From NCBI GenBank assembly GCA_018223415.1, contig JAGTTQ010000001.1:3087365-3151364 (forward strand): a stretch of DNA of 64,000 bases, given 5' to 3'. The notes below the pieces were generated by a model. That model was not told the origin of the DNA. It ran no database searches and saw only the letters and a list, made by a program, of their open reading frames with translations. The position numbers and the translations under genes are program-made. Shown here piece by piece: positions 16,851 to 25,330 of this stretch. This DNA is from Eubacteriaceae bacterium Marseille-Q4139. Its GTDB lineage: Bacteria; Bacillota; Clostridia; Lachnospirales; Lachnospiraceae. Positions within the stretch are counted from its first letter, which is position 1; every line of letters begins with the position of its first letter.

Positions 16851-18302
16851 CTAGTCCTCAATTTTTGCAATGGCCTTAGCAAGCTCTTTTTTCATAGCCA
16901 GATTTCCCTGACGGGCAATCATGATGCGCTGTGCCTGGGGTGAGCCGGCACCGTGGAGAGATTCCGTGCGGTAGCCGACGGCTGCGGAGCCAAGGGTCAG
17001 ATTTTCAATCAGCCGCATGATGCGGAGCCGGTTTTCCGTGGAGACATGGCTGACCCCGCGGAAATATTTGTCGACATACGGGCCAATGATCGGATCCTTT
17101 AAATCCTTTTCGGAAGGAGCCGTTACCATGAGGCCGCCGGCAATGTCCTCGGCCAGACGCGCGATTTCATAAGGGAACCTTGTCACGTTTTGCTTGCATA
17201 CATTGGCCAGAAGAAGGTCAATCAGATAATTTCCGGATTTTGTCGGTCTCCCTTCTGCCGAACATGCAATGCCGCAGCAGTACAGGGTTTCGTTTAAATG
17301 GGTCATTTCAATCAACTTGTCCTTAATGTGGGAGGCCTTCGGGACGCCATTATAGTCTGCGGCTACGGCTGCGGCGCCAATCAGGACATCTCCGACACCA
17401 ACCTTGCAGCCGCCGTAGGACTGCCTGTGATATCCGGCAAACCGCTCTACAAGAACGCCCGCAAATTCATGTTCACCATTTAAAAAGATGCGGTCATTGG
17501 GGACAAAGACATCATTGAAAACCACAAGGGCTTCCATTCCGCCGTATTCAGCATTTCCCACATCAATCTCGCTTTCTTCCAGTTTCCGCGTATCGCAGGA
17601 CTGGCGTCCGACAATCAGGAAAATTCCCTCGGCATCCGTGGGCACGGCAAAGGAAACGGCGTAATCCTTGTCATCAGGCCCCATGGAAACCGTCGGCATG
17701 ACAATGACTTCATGGGAATTGACAAAGCCGGTCTGATGTGCTTTGGCGCCGCGGACGACGATGCCGTCCTCGCGCTGTTCAACAACTCTCAGATAGAGAT
17801 CTGGGTCTGCCTGTGCATGAGGCGGCAGGGAGCGGTCTCCTTTGGGATCCGTCATGGCTCCGTCGACGGTCAGATCATTTTCCTGTATATAGCGAAGGAA
17901 CTTTTTGAAATTTTCATGGTAGTGGGTGCCGTATTTTTCATCTGTTTCAAAAGTGGTACTGAAAACGGCGTTGAAGGCGTCCATACCGACACAGCGTTGG
18001 AAACAGGCAGCAGTTTTCTGACTGCAGAGACGCTGCATTTTCACTTTCTTTATCAGATCGCCGGTATTTTCATGGATGTGGGTAAAACGGTTTACTTTTT
18101 CTCCCGTATAAGGCGACAAAGCCGTCATAAGCTCTTCGTATTCCGGCATTTGGGCCAAATCATAGGTGGCTTTTACGGAATTTAAAGACGGCTTAAGAAT
18201 CGGGTGATCCACCGGATTTTCGATCTTTTCTCCAAACATGTAAACCCGAAGGTTTAATCTCCTCATGCTTTCTACATATTGCTCTCCTGTCATAAGTGCC
18301 AT
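16851..18302 (-). CDS. abfD: 4-hydroxybutyryl-CoA dehydratase / vinylacetyl-CoA delta-isomerase
   Basis: 483 residues. This flavin and [4Fe-4S] enzyme dehydrates 4-hydroxybutyryl-CoA to crotonyl-CoA by a ketyl-radical route. All four cluster ligands known from Clostridium aminobutyricum are present: C100 and C104 (AACFQRC), H292 and C299 (YHRQSYGGC), followed by K300. Length and the ENRLRIMRLIENLTLGS C-terminal region fit. AAAGGAAGATC precedes ATG 18302, and a sigma-54 promoter on this strand lies at 18344-18359. It is first gene of abfD-abfT-regulator. Confidence 0.96.
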   Translation of the reverse strand: MALMTGEQYVESMRRLNLRVYMFGEKIENPVDHPILKPSLNSVKATYDLAQMPEYEELMTALSPYTGEKVNRFTHIHENTGDLIKKVKMQRLCSQKTAACFQRCVGMDAFNAVFSTTFETDEKYGTHYHENFKKFLRYIQENDLTVDGAMTDPKGDRSLPPHAQADPDLYLRVVEQREDGIVVRGAKAHQTGFVNSHEVIVMPTVSMGPDDKDYAVSFAVPTDAEGIFLIVGRQSCDTRKLEESEIDVGNAEYGGMEALVVFNDVFVPNDRIFLNGEHEFAGVLVERFAGYHRQSYGGCKVGVGDVLIGAAAVAADYNGVPKASHIKDKLIEMTHLNETLYCCGIACSAEGRPTKSGNYLIDLLLANVCKQNVTRFPYEIARLAEDIAGGLMVTAPSEKDLKDPIIGPYVDKYFRGVSHVSTENRLRIMRLIENLTLGSAAVGYRTESLHGAGSPQAQRIMIARQGNLAMKKELAKAIAKIED

Positions 18303-18343
18303 AGCTTGATCTTCCTTTCTGAAATAATGATGTCATATGATAC

Positions 18344-18359
18344 AGCAACTAGTGTGCCA
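18344..18359 (-). promoter_or_regulatory. Sigma-54 (-24/-12) promoter for abfD-abfT
   Basis: Read on the minus strand: TGGCAC-ACTAG-TTGCT, a full match to the consensus TGGCAC-N5-TTGC(A/T), preceded by T. It lies 42 bp upstream of the abfD start, leaving room for a short leader with the ribosome site. Confidence 0.9.
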
Positions 18360-18425
18360 ACGATGAAACAGGATGGAAAATGCGGAAAAATCAGTCTTTC
18401 TTTATGGCTTCCCCATAGGAAAGCG

Positions 18426-18470
18426 TTCCAAAAACGGAACAAAAAGCGAAAAAGTTCCAAATATGGAACG
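18426..18470. promoter_or_regulatory. Tandem palindromes, candidate activator sites between divergent sigma-54 promoters
   Basis: Two perfect inverted repeats GTTCC-N6-GGAAC at 18426-18441 and 18455-18470, 29 bp centre to centre (close to three helical turns). They lie about 45-90 bp from each flanking sigma-54 promoter, the usual place for enhancer-type sites. The activator encoded at 14006-15424 is the obvious candidate to bind here. Confidence 0.8.
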
Positions 18471-18512
18471 AAAAGCAGAGGAAAAAGGCCTGAGCAGAGG
18501 GAAAAGGAAGGC

Positions 18513-18528
18513 TGGCACAAAGATTGCT
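18513..18528 (+). promoter_or_regulatory. Sigma-54 (-24/-12) promoter for the Nfu-type gene
   Basis: TGGCAC-AAAGA-TTGCT, a full consensus match, 43 bp upstream of the start at 18571. Its geometry mirrors the abfD promoter. Confidence 0.9.
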
Positions 18529-18570
18529 TATACAGACGATATCAATCGAAGAAGCAAAGGAGAAGAACAT

Positions 18571-18861
18571 ATGCTGGAAAATATCGAGAAAGTTCTAGAT
18601 AAGAAGGTGCGGCCGGCACTTTTAAGACATGAGGGTAATGTGAGGCTTGCTGATTATTCAGATGGAATTTTGAAAATCAGCCTGACCGGACAATGTTCCG
18701 GCTGCCCGTCTGCCAGGATCACGACGGAAGAATTGATAAAAAAAGCAGTGATGGAAGAGGTGCCTGAAGTTCAGGATGTGATCCTCGTTTCACAGACGGA
18801 TGAAGAACTTCTCCGCCTGGCAAAAGAACTGCTTGCGAGCGGGAGAATGGGCAAAAATTAA
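18571..18861 (+). CDS. NifU C-terminal-domain (Nfu-type) Fe-S scaffold protein
   Basis: 96 residues, start ATG 18571 behind AAAGGAGAAG. The protein consists of one NifU C-terminal domain with its cluster-binding CxxC in GQCSGCPSARITTEELIKKA. Such proteins assemble and hand over [4Fe-4S] clusters. Placement under a sigma-54 promoter divergent from abfD suggests a dedicated supply for the dehydratase cluster. An open frame extends upstream through the promoter but is not coding-like. Confidence 0.9.
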   Translation: MLENIEKVLDKKVRPALLRHEGNVRLADYSDGILKISLTGQCSGCPSARITTEELIKKAVMEEVPEVQDVILVSQTDEELLRLAKELLASGRMGKN

Positions 18862-18867
18862 AAAATT

Positions 18868-18905
18868 CCGCGGCACGTTTTCAGGGGGCCTAAAACGTGC
18901 CGCGG
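18868..18905 (-). terminator. Rho-independent terminator, mainly for the minus-strand permease
   Basis: A perfect 14-bp stem (CCGCGGCACGTTTT at 18868-18881 with AAAACGTGCCGCGG at 18892-18905). On the minus strand it is followed by AATTTTTTAATT. It lies between the convergent ends of the Nfu and permease genes and may also slow plus-strand transcripts. Confidence 0.85.
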
Positions 18906-18923
18906 GAAAATCAAAAACCAATG

Positions 18924-20240
18924 TTAAGGAAGAATATTCATAACAACGAATCCCCAGATTGGTACGAACGCCAGCATGATAACGGAAGTAATCCAGCCGG
19001 CCACCAGCAGGGTCTTCATGTTGGTGGAGCGGGAGAAGCCCAGATGGGCTGCATAATTGGCGGATGGATAAACGATGGAGGTGATGCGGACTGCCGCAAT
19101 CAATACGCTTGCCCATGCCGTCATCGGGATACCCATGCTGGAAGCAATGTCCCAGAAGGCACTCTGGATAATCTGCATCTGCGTGACGACTGCACCCTCG
19201 ACGCCAAAGCCGCCGACAAAAGAGGCAATTACCATCAGGAGATATTTTCCATTGGAGCCGACCACATGCAGGATGACATTGGAAAGAGCTTCCCAGCCGC
19301 CTCCGAGGGTAATGGTATCAATCATAACGCCTGTCAGCAGGAAAGAGAGGAACATGCCGCCCATTTTGCCCATGCCGCGGCCAAAGAGGCCGATGGTTTT
19401 GTCAAATTTCTGGTCGATGAAGAGCCCGACAATGACGCTTAAGAACATGATAACAAACATCACGTATTTCATATCGCTTCCGACGATCAGGCCGTAGACG
19501 AGGCAGACGGCAAAAGCGGCCAGGAAGGCGATACATGCGTTCCGCTGGCGCGGCGTTGCGTGAAATTCTTCAGGGATTTCCACAGAATCATATTTTTCGC
19601 CGGCTTTTTTCGTACTCTTCTGAATGTAGAAGGACATGACGATGCTGACGATGGCCCACGCAATAGAATACGGAAGAGCCGCATAAAGCATGTAGTCCTG
19701 ATAGCTTAAGCCGCTTACGCCAAGAGCCGCAGCCACAGCCGAACAGAAGGGACCGATGGTAACGCCTACGAGCCCTGCGTTGAACATTAAGAAGCAGACG
19801 GTGGTGGGAGTCAAACCGGCCGCAGCCACAATCGGAAGGATAATCGGCGCAACGACGGCGTTTCCGCCGTTTAAGGTGCCGATCAGGCATACCATAATCA
19901 GAGAGACAAGGTAGCAGGCGAAAATCCCCTTGCGTTCGCTGTCTACACCGATTTTTTTAACAACAAAGTTTACGATGACCTGGTTGATTCCGGCGGCATC
20001 CATGACGAGTCCAAGCCCGCTGCCGAACATGATGATGAGGCCGACCTGGCCTAAAGTTCCGCCCAGGTTGTCAACGAGGATTCCCGCGAACTGTGCGGGT
20101 CCCTGTCCCATCAGAAGACAGCCCAGGATTGCCGCGATGCCGACACTGAAGGTATAGTTCATGCCTTTCAAAGTCAGGATCAGGAACAAAACCATTGGAA
20201 TAAGTGCCAGAAGGGATGGCGCTGTGATGAAGGTTGGCAT
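18924..20240 (-). CDS. Ion-transporter-superfamily organic-acid permease (GntP/CitMHS-like)
   Basis: 438 residues from ATG 20240 (AAAGGAG 9-15 bp upstream). About 11-12 hydrophobic segments are arranged in two halves. The loops GTLNGGNAVVAPIILPIV and GFGVEGAVVTQMQIIQ resemble the re-entrant substrate loops of GntP, CitMHS and related H+ or Na+ symporters. It is divergent from the LysR gene and its upstream region holds a LysR-type box, so it probably imports the inducer or substrate (a hydroxy- or dicarboxylate). The exact substrate cannot be read. Confidence 0.75.
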   Translation of the reverse strand: MPTFITAPSLLALIPMVLFLILTLKGMNYTFSVGIAAILGCLLMGQGPAQFAGILVDNLGGTLGQVGLIIMFGSGLGLVMDAAGINQVIVNFVVKKIGVDSERKGIFACYLVSLIMVCLIGTLNGGNAVVAPIILPIVAAAGLTPTTVCFLMFNAGLVGVTIGPFCSAVAAALGVSGLSYQDYMLYAALPYSIAWAIVSIVMSFYIQKSTKKAGEKYDSVEIPEEFHATPRQRNACIAFLAAFAVCLVYGLIVGSDMKYVMFVIMFLSVIVGLFIDQKFDKTIGLFGRGMGKMGGMFLSFLLTGVMIDTITLGGGWEALSNVILHVVGSNGKYLLMVIASFVGGFGVEGAVVTQMQIIQSAFWDIASSMGIPMTAWASVLIAAVRITSIVYPSANYAAHLGFSRSTNMKTLLVAGWITSVIMLAFVPIWGFVVMNILP

Positions 20241-20379
20241 AATACATTCTCCTTTGTTTTGTGATAAGTCATTCAATGCGTTTGAAATTTCCGGAAATTC
20301 AAAACCATTGCGTCCTTCTGATGAGATTATTATAAACCGACAAAAGGTAAGGTGTAAAATATTCAATTTGGATATTTCC

Positions 20380-20394
20380 ATAGGCAATACCTAT
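20380..20394. promoter_or_regulatory. Candidate LysR-type operator
   Basis: ATAGG-CAATA-CCTAT, a perfect inverted repeat with the T-N11-A core of LysR sites. It lies in the divergent region between the permease and the LysR gene. The same ATAGG-N5-CCTAT pattern recurs at 21462-21480. Confidence 0.7.
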
Positions 20395-20483
20395 CTCTAG
20401 ACGGGAATTGCCAGATAAAATTTCTTGAAATTTTACTGCGAAACGATTAAAATTGTATTTGTGAGAGCACAGGAGGTAGGGAT

Positions 20484-21383
20484 ATGCGCTTGGAACAGCT
20501 AAGGTATATTATAGAAATTGCAGATACAGGTTCGTTCACCCTGGCAAGCGAACGGCTGTTTATTGCACAGCCCAGCATCAGCCAGGCGGTGACAGCCCTT
20601 GAAAAAGAGCTGAATGCGACGTTATTTACCCGTTACCGGACGGGGGCTGTTCCGACGCCTCTCGGGCTTCAGGTGATCAGCCATGCCAGGGATATTATGC
20701 GGAGTGTCGGAGAAATTGAAAAACTGACAGCCGGGGACAATTCCGAAATCAATACCAGAATTACCATTGGTACGATCCCAACCCTGAGCACAGTCCTTCT
20801 TCCAAAAGTGATCTCTAATTTCAGAAAGACCTTTCCCAACGTCGTGATCCGGATCCGGGAAGAGGGGACGGAAAAAATCTTAAAAGACTGTCAGAAAGGC
20901 GAAACCAGTCTGGGGCTGGTATCCCTGCACGGCAAAAATTCCTTTGATGACAGCGAATTTCAGTTTAAACATCTTCTCGATGGAAAGCTCATGGCCTATG
21001 TTGGGGCCGGTTCCCTGCTGCGGAAACGGAAAACGATTACCTTTCGGGAATTATTGCCGTTCCAGTTGTTTTTATACGGCGATGAGTTTTCTCTGCATCG
21101 GTATTGTCTGGAGCAGATCAGTCAGTACGGAACGCCAAATGTACTTTCGACGACCCACAATCCGGAGTCTATAAAGCGGTTTGTCATGCAGACAGAAGCC
21201 GTCGGGTTTGGCCCGGATCTTTCCCTTGCTGACGACATTTACGTGAAATCCGGCGCTATTTTTCCGTTGGAGATTACAGATGCATCCAGAATTCAGTTCG
21301 GCATCCTCACAAGCAGGAAGCGAAAGCCGGATGTGGCTGTGGATGCCTTTATAAAAGAACTTATCGCATGTGCGCCCAGGTGA
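20484..21383 (+). CDS. LysR-family transcriptional regulator
   Basis: 299 residues, the usual length. N-terminal winged helix-turn-helix (MRLEQLRYIIEIADTGSFTLASERLFIAQPSISQAVTALEKEL, described as residues 1-43 in pieces) and a C-terminal periplasmic-binding-protein-like effector domain. Start follows ACAGGAGGTAGGGAT. It is divergent from the permease and upstream of the 4-hydroxybutyrate dehydrogenase operon; matching ATAGG-N5-CCTAT boxes lie on both sides, so it probably controls both and itself. Confidence 0.93.
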   Translation: MRLEQLRYIIEIADTGSFTLASERLFIAQPSISQAVTALEKELNATLFTRYRTGAVPTPLGLQVISHARDIMRSVGEIEKLTAGDNSEINTRITIGTIPTLSTVLLPKVISNFRKTFPNVVIRIREEGTEKILKDCQKGETSLGLVSLHGKNSFDDSEFQFKHLLDGKLMAYVGAGSLLRKRKTITFRELLPFQLFLYGDEFSLHRYCLEQISQYGTPNVLSTTHNPESIKRFVMQTEAVGFGPDLSLADDIYVKSGAIFPLEITDASRIQFGILTSRKRKPDVAVDAFIKELIACAPR

Positions 21384-21403
21384 AACATCCGGGCGCATTT
21401 TTT
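21371..21403 (+). terminator. Terminator overlapping the LysR stop codon
   Basis: TGCGCCC (21371-21377) pairs with GGGCGCA (21391-21397), then six T residues. The LysR stop at 21381-21383 lies in the loop. Confidence 0.8.
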
Positions 21404-21461
21404 GTTTCATAGGAAACCGCGTTCCCTACTGCATGAAAGTCTCCGGCACACGAATCCTTTT

Positions 21462-21480
21462 CCATAGGTAATCCCTATGG
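21462..21480. promoter_or_regulatory. Candidate LysR-type operator for the catabolic operon
   Basis: CCATAGGTAATCCCTATGG is a perfect inverted repeat (7-bp arms, 5-bp centre) and contains T-N11-A. It lies 109 bp before the first gene of the operon. A lone CCTATGG half-site also occurs at 26064-26070 ahead of the TAXI transporter. Confidence 0.75.
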
Positions 21481-21588
21481 CTTTATTGGAATTCCATATT
21501 TTACAGCAATTAGTGAATTCGTTAGAATAAAGCCAGATAAGGGCAGTCAATGTCCGCATACCCGAAAAAACGAAAAAGGAGAATCACT

Positions 21589-21897
21589 ATGGCAAGAAAC
21601 CACTGGACAATTCTGGGGGAACTTGACCCGGAATTAAATGACAAGATTGCTTCGTGGAGAACGCACTTGGTAAACGACAATGATAAGCTTGAGAGAAAGT
21701 ACCGGGAACTGGTGAATGTAGCAATGGCCTGTATTCTAAAGCAGGAACCGGTAATCCTGGCACACGCAAAGCTGGCTCTGGAAAACGGGGCAACAAAGGC
21801 AGAGGTTCTCGGAACCGTCGAACAGGTGCTGACGATGGGAGGTTTTCCATCCTTCCGCTGCGCCATGCTTACGCTGGACGAGCTTCTGCATGAATAA
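21589..21897 (+). CDS. Carboxymuconolactone decarboxylase-like small protein (no CxxC)
   Basis: 102 residues from ATG 21589 behind AAAAAGGAG. The all-helical AhpD/CMD pattern is visible: KYRELVNVAMACILKQEPVILAHAKLALENGATKAEVLGTVEQVLTMGG (residues about 37-85). The peroxidase CxxC of AhpD is absent; one cysteine remains at the first position. That points to the decarboxylase/isomerase-like branch or a non-redox role. First gene of an operon with 4-hydroxybutyrate dehydrogenase, SMP-30, MmgE/PrpD and RraA. A related protein is encoded at 29108. Confidence 0.75.
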   Translation: MARNHWTILGELDPELNDKIASWRTHLVNDNDKLERKYRELVNVAMACILKQEPVILAHAKLALENGATKAEVLGTVEQVLTMGGFPSFRCAMLTLDELLHE

Positions 21898-21927
21898 AAG
21901 GCGATCCCGCCGGAAAGGAGTTTTGCC

Positions 21928-23055
21928 ATGCTTCAGCTTATTTTCCGTCCGGAACTTCACAGGTTTGAGACGGTACGGCAGTTTGCCGAAGAATTTTCCC
22001 TTGGGGAAACAGATCTGGTAATTACGAATCAGTATATTTATGAGCCGTATTTTGGCGGTTTGGGATTAACTTGTAAAGTCCTTTACCAGGAGAGGTACGG
22101 AAGCGGGGAGCCCACCGACGAGATGGTGGAAGCGATGGCCGCAGATGTACAGTCCATGCCCGGCACATACAAGCGAGTGATTGGAATCGGGGGAGGTACG
22201 GTTTTGGATATTTCAAAGCTGTTTGCCTTAAAACATCTCCATCCGGTAGAGAAGCTTTACGACCGGGAACTGCCGGTCATAAAGGATAAGAAGCTGATCC
22301 TGGTTCCAACCACCTGCGGAACTGGTTCCGAGGTCACAAACATTGCCATTCTTGCATTTTTAAAGCGCAATACAAAGTTTGGACTGGCGGACGACGCCAT
22401 GTACGCCGATCAGGCTGTCTTGATTCCGGAATTTTTAAAGAATCTGCCTTATCCCGTATTTGCTGCCAGCTCTATCGACGCCCTCGTCCATGCCGCAGAG
22501 TCCAGCCTGTCTCCAAAGGCAACGCCTTATACAAAGCTTTTCGGATACCGTGCGGTGGAGCTGATTTTGAAGGGCTATGAGATCATTGCAAAAGAAGGGC
22601 AGGGCGCCAGGACAGAACTGCTTGATGATTTCCTGCTTGCATCGAATTATGCCGGTCTGGCCTTCGGAACTGCCGGCTGTGCGGCGGTGCATGCCATGAG
22701 CTATCCGCTGGGCGGTACGTTCCATGTACCCCATGGGGAGTCCAACTACGCGCTGTTTCGCGGTGTCATCGAAAATTATCTGGAAATAAAAAGCGACGGC
22801 GCCATTGCCGATCTGGCGGAACATATCAGCACGGTTTTGGGATGCCCGGCAAACGAGGCTTACAGCCGGATGTTTGAGCTTCTGGACAAAATCCTTGTGC
22901 GGAGAACGTTAAAGGAATACGGTGCAGACAAAGAGATGCTGAAATCCTGGGCAAAGGAAGTTATGACAGGGCAGGAACGTCTGTTAAAGAACAATTTTGT
23001 CCCGTTTGATGAGGCACGGGTTTATAAAATTTACTGTGAATTGTATGAAAAATAA
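21928..23055 (+). CDS. 4hbD: 4-hydroxybutyrate dehydrogenase-like iron-containing alcohol dehydrogenase
   Basis: 375 residues. The protein follows the clostridial 4HbD pattern closely as I recall the C. kluyveri enzyme: GGGTVLDISK nucleotide loop, VPTTCGTGSEVTN, SSIDALVHAAES with the first metal His, GYRAVELIL, SNYAGLAFGTAGCAAVHAMSYPLGG and HVPHGESNY with further metal-binding histidines. It interconverts succinic semialdehyde and 4-hydroxybutyrate with NAD(H). Start follows GGAAAGGAG. Its position beside the abfD/abfT locus supports a 4-hydroxybutyrate route, though a related 4-hydroxy acid could be the true substrate here. Confidence 0.88.
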   Translation: MLQLIFRPELHRFETVRQFAEEFSLGETDLVITNQYIYEPYFGGLGLTCKVLYQERYGSGEPTDEMVEAMAADVQSMPGTYKRVIGIGGGTVLDISKLFALKHLHPVEKLYDRELPVIKDKKLILVPTTCGTGSEVTNIAILAFLKRNTKFGLADDAMYADQAVLIPEFLKNLPYPVFAASSIDALVHAAESSLSPKATPYTKLFGYRAVELILKGYEIIAKEGQGARTELLDDFLLASNYAGLAFGTAGCAAVHAMSYPLGGTFHVPHGESNYALFRGVIENYLEIKSDGAIADLAEHISTVLGCPANEAYSRMFELLDKILVRRTLKEYGADKEMLKSWAKEVMTGQERLLKNNFVPFDEARVYKIYCELYEK

Positions 23056-23070
23056 AGAGGAGGAAATGAC

Positions 23071-23952
23071 ATGTTATTTCAGGCAGATGATCCAAGATTT
23101 TATGAATTGATTGATACCGAGGCGATGTTAGAGCCTGTCTCCGTCGGACACAAGGTTACAGAGGGCATCATGTGGTGGCCTCAGAAGAATTGTCTGATTT
23201 TTTCTGATATGGGAGTGGGGAAAGTTTATAAGTGGGATCCAGAAACCTACGAGACAACGGTGATCAAATTCCCGAGCAATATTTCCAACGGAAATTTCAT
23301 CGACAGAGAGGGCCGGATTGTCACCTGCGAGCATGCGACAAGTTCTATCACGCGTATGGAACCGGACGGGCGCTATATGTCTACGCTGGCAAGCCATTAT
23401 GACGGAAAACAGCTTAACAGCCCCAACGATGTGATTGTGGATTCCCGGGGGCGCATCTGGTTTACGGATCCTTTATACGGACGTACCAGTAAGGTGGCAG
23501 GAATTGCCAGAGAGCCGGAAATGGGATTCCAGGGAGTGTACTGCATTCTGGAAAACGGGGAGCTCGTCCTTTCAAGAAAGGATTTTGAACAGCCCAACGG
23601 ACTCTGCATGGAAATCGGAGAAAAAACCATGCTGGTAAATGATACGCCGAGGCAGGAAATCCGCAGGTTCCAGGTAGAAGAAGACGGGACTTTAAGCGGC
23701 GGAGAGGTGGTCTGCCAGGTGGGCGGACGGCCGGACGGAACGAAAATTGATAAGGACGGCAATATCTTTACGACAGCCACAGGAGACGTTTTCGTTTTTG
23801 ACAAAAACGGTGTAAAACTCGGAGAAATCCATGTACCAGGACAGTGCCGCAATTTCTGCTTCGGCGGGCCGGATCGTTCGGAGCTGTATTTTGCATGCGA
23901 GACGATCTACCGGCTGAAGACGAAGACACAGGGAGCCAGATTTTTTGAATAG
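23071..23952 (+). CDS. SMP-30/gluconolactonase-family lactone hydrolase
   Basis: 293-residue six-bladed beta-propeller. Metal-site residues are visible: E in VTEGIMWWPQKN, N in LNSPNDVIVDSRGRIWFTDP, and the NGLCMEIGEKTMLVNDTPRQEIRRF strand with N and D. These enzymes open sugar or organic-acid lactones using Ca2+ or Zn2+. Start ATG 23071 follows AGAGGAGG. Cytoplasmic; no signal peptide. In this operon it would open a lactone made or imported by the pathway. Confidence 0.85.
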   Translation: MLFQADDPRFYELIDTEAMLEPVSVGHKVTEGIMWWPQKNCLIFSDMGVGKVYKWDPETYETTVIKFPSNISNGNFIDREGRIVTCEHATSSITRMEPDGRYMSTLASHYDGKQLNSPNDVIVDSRGRIWFTDPLYGRTSKVAGIAREPEMGFQGVYCILENGELVLSRKDFEQPNGLCMEIGEKTMLVNDTPRQEIRRFQVEEDGTLSGGEVVCQVGGRPDGTKIDKDGNIFTTATGDVFVFDKNGVKLGEIHVPGQCRNFCFGGPDRSELYFACETIYRLKTKTQGARFFE

Positions 23953-23972
23953 AAATGGATAGAGGAGCGTTT

Positions 23973-25313
23973 ATGGGAGATATGGCAATTACAAGACAGC
24001 TGGCGGAATATGCTGTGTCCAGCCGTCAGGCAGAATATTCGGAAAAAGATATCCGGATGACAAAGCTTGCATTTTTGGATTGGCTGGCGGCCGCGGAGAC
24101 AGGGGTTACGGAGGACAGTGTAAAAAAGCTTTTGGAACTTTCTGAAGAGGAAGGCATTCATGGAGACTGCGTCATGATCGGACAGGGAAAGAAGACCTCT
24201 GCGCCCACGGCAGCCCTCATCAATGGAACCCAGTCCCATGCCATTGATTTTGATGATATCCATGACTTTTTGTCCCTGCATCTTTGTTCGCCTGTGCTGC
24301 CGGCAGTGCTTTCAGCTGCTGAGGCTGTCGATGCAGACGGAAAACAGATGATTCGCGGAGCAATATGCGGCATGCAGGTGATGGCGGCCCTTTCTGCTGC
24401 CATGATGCCGGAGCACTACAATCTTGCAAGATGGCATGCAACCGGTACCATCGGCGTTTTTGGAGCCATGGCCGCAGCCGGATCCATTCTGGGGCTGTCT
24501 GTCGGGGAAATGTGCAATGGTTTTGGAATCTGCGCCGGGCTTATGGGCGGAATCCAGCTTAACTTCGGCACGATGGCAAAACCGATGGCGGCCGGGATGG
24601 CGGCGAAACATGGCTTAATGGCGGCACTTTTGGCGAAAAAGGGCTTTACCGGAAGGGCGGATATTTTTGATACGGATTTTCTGGATAATGTCTCTGCAAA
24701 GAAGACGGAGCCGGAAAAAATCGTGGAACGGCTTTTGGGGACACAGGCAGTCCACGAACTGCGGTTTAAAAGATATCCCTGCGGTGCACCGACCCACAGC
24801 GGGATCTTAAACTGCAAGAAGATTTTGGAAAGGCATCCGGCTGCGGTGAGGGAGATTGAAAAAATTGTGTTTGAGCCGTATCCGCGTGCCATCCGCCTTG
24901 TAGGTGTGACGCACCCGGAGACAGGGCTTCAGGGGAAATTCAGCATCCCGTTTACAGCTGCGGCACAGATTGTCTTTGGGCAGGTGACGATAGAGACATT
25001 TACGGATGAGAATGTAAAAAATCCGGATGTCCTTTATCTTCTCGACAGGATGGAGATGGTGCCGAATGAAGAATTCACGCCGTCCCGCGGCGGCCGCGCC
25101 ACGATTTATTTTAAGGATGGGACGAGTGAGTCAAACGCCACCTACCTTCTTGGGCATGAGCTGGATCTGGAGGAAGCTTCAAAAGATGTGGACGGCAAAT
25201 ATGATGAAATTATGATTCCACGGATCGGAAAGAGCCGGGCGGAGGACATAAAGAAGGCTGTGATGACTATGGAAACCCTGGGCTCCGCAAAAGAGCTGAG
25301 CAGATTTTTATAG
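23973..25313 (+). CDS. MmgE/PrpD-family dehydratase or isomerase
   Basis: 446 residues from ATG 23973, which has GAGGAG 8 bp before it; ATG 23955 is a weaker alternative. The family core is visible: AFLDWLAAAETG, NGTQSHAIDFDDIHDF, a helical domain with LARWHATGTIGVFGAMAAAG and FGTMAKPMAAGMAAKHGL, and the C-terminal RYPCGAPTHSGI. Members include 2-methylcitrate dehydratase, cis-aconitate decarboxylase and iminodisuccinate epimerase, all acting on tricarboxylate- or dicarboxylate-like substrates. It fits an organic-acid pathway; the reaction is not determinable. Confidence 0.88.
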   Translation: MGDMAITRQLAEYAVSSRQAEYSEKDIRMTKLAFLDWLAAAETGVTEDSVKKLLELSEEEGIHGDCVMIGQGKKTSAPTAALINGTQSHAIDFDDIHDFLSLHLCSPVLPAVLSAAEAVDADGKQMIRGAICGMQVMAALSAAMMPEHYNLARWHATGTIGVFGAMAAAGSILGLSVGEMCNGFGICAGLMGGIQLNFGTMAKPMAAGMAAKHGLMAALLAKKGFTGRADIFDTDFLDNVSAKKTEPEKIVERLLGTQAVHELRFKRYPCGAPTHSGILNCKKILERHPAAVREIEKIVFEPYPRAIRLVGVTHPETGLQGKFSIPFTAAAQIVFGQVTIETFTDENVKNPDVLYLLDRMEMVPNEEFTPSRGGRATIYFKDGTSESNATYLLGHELDLEEASKDVDGKYDEIMIPRIGKSRAEDIKKAVMTMETLGSAKELSRFL

Positions 25314-25330
25314 GAAGGCGGGAGAAAAGT

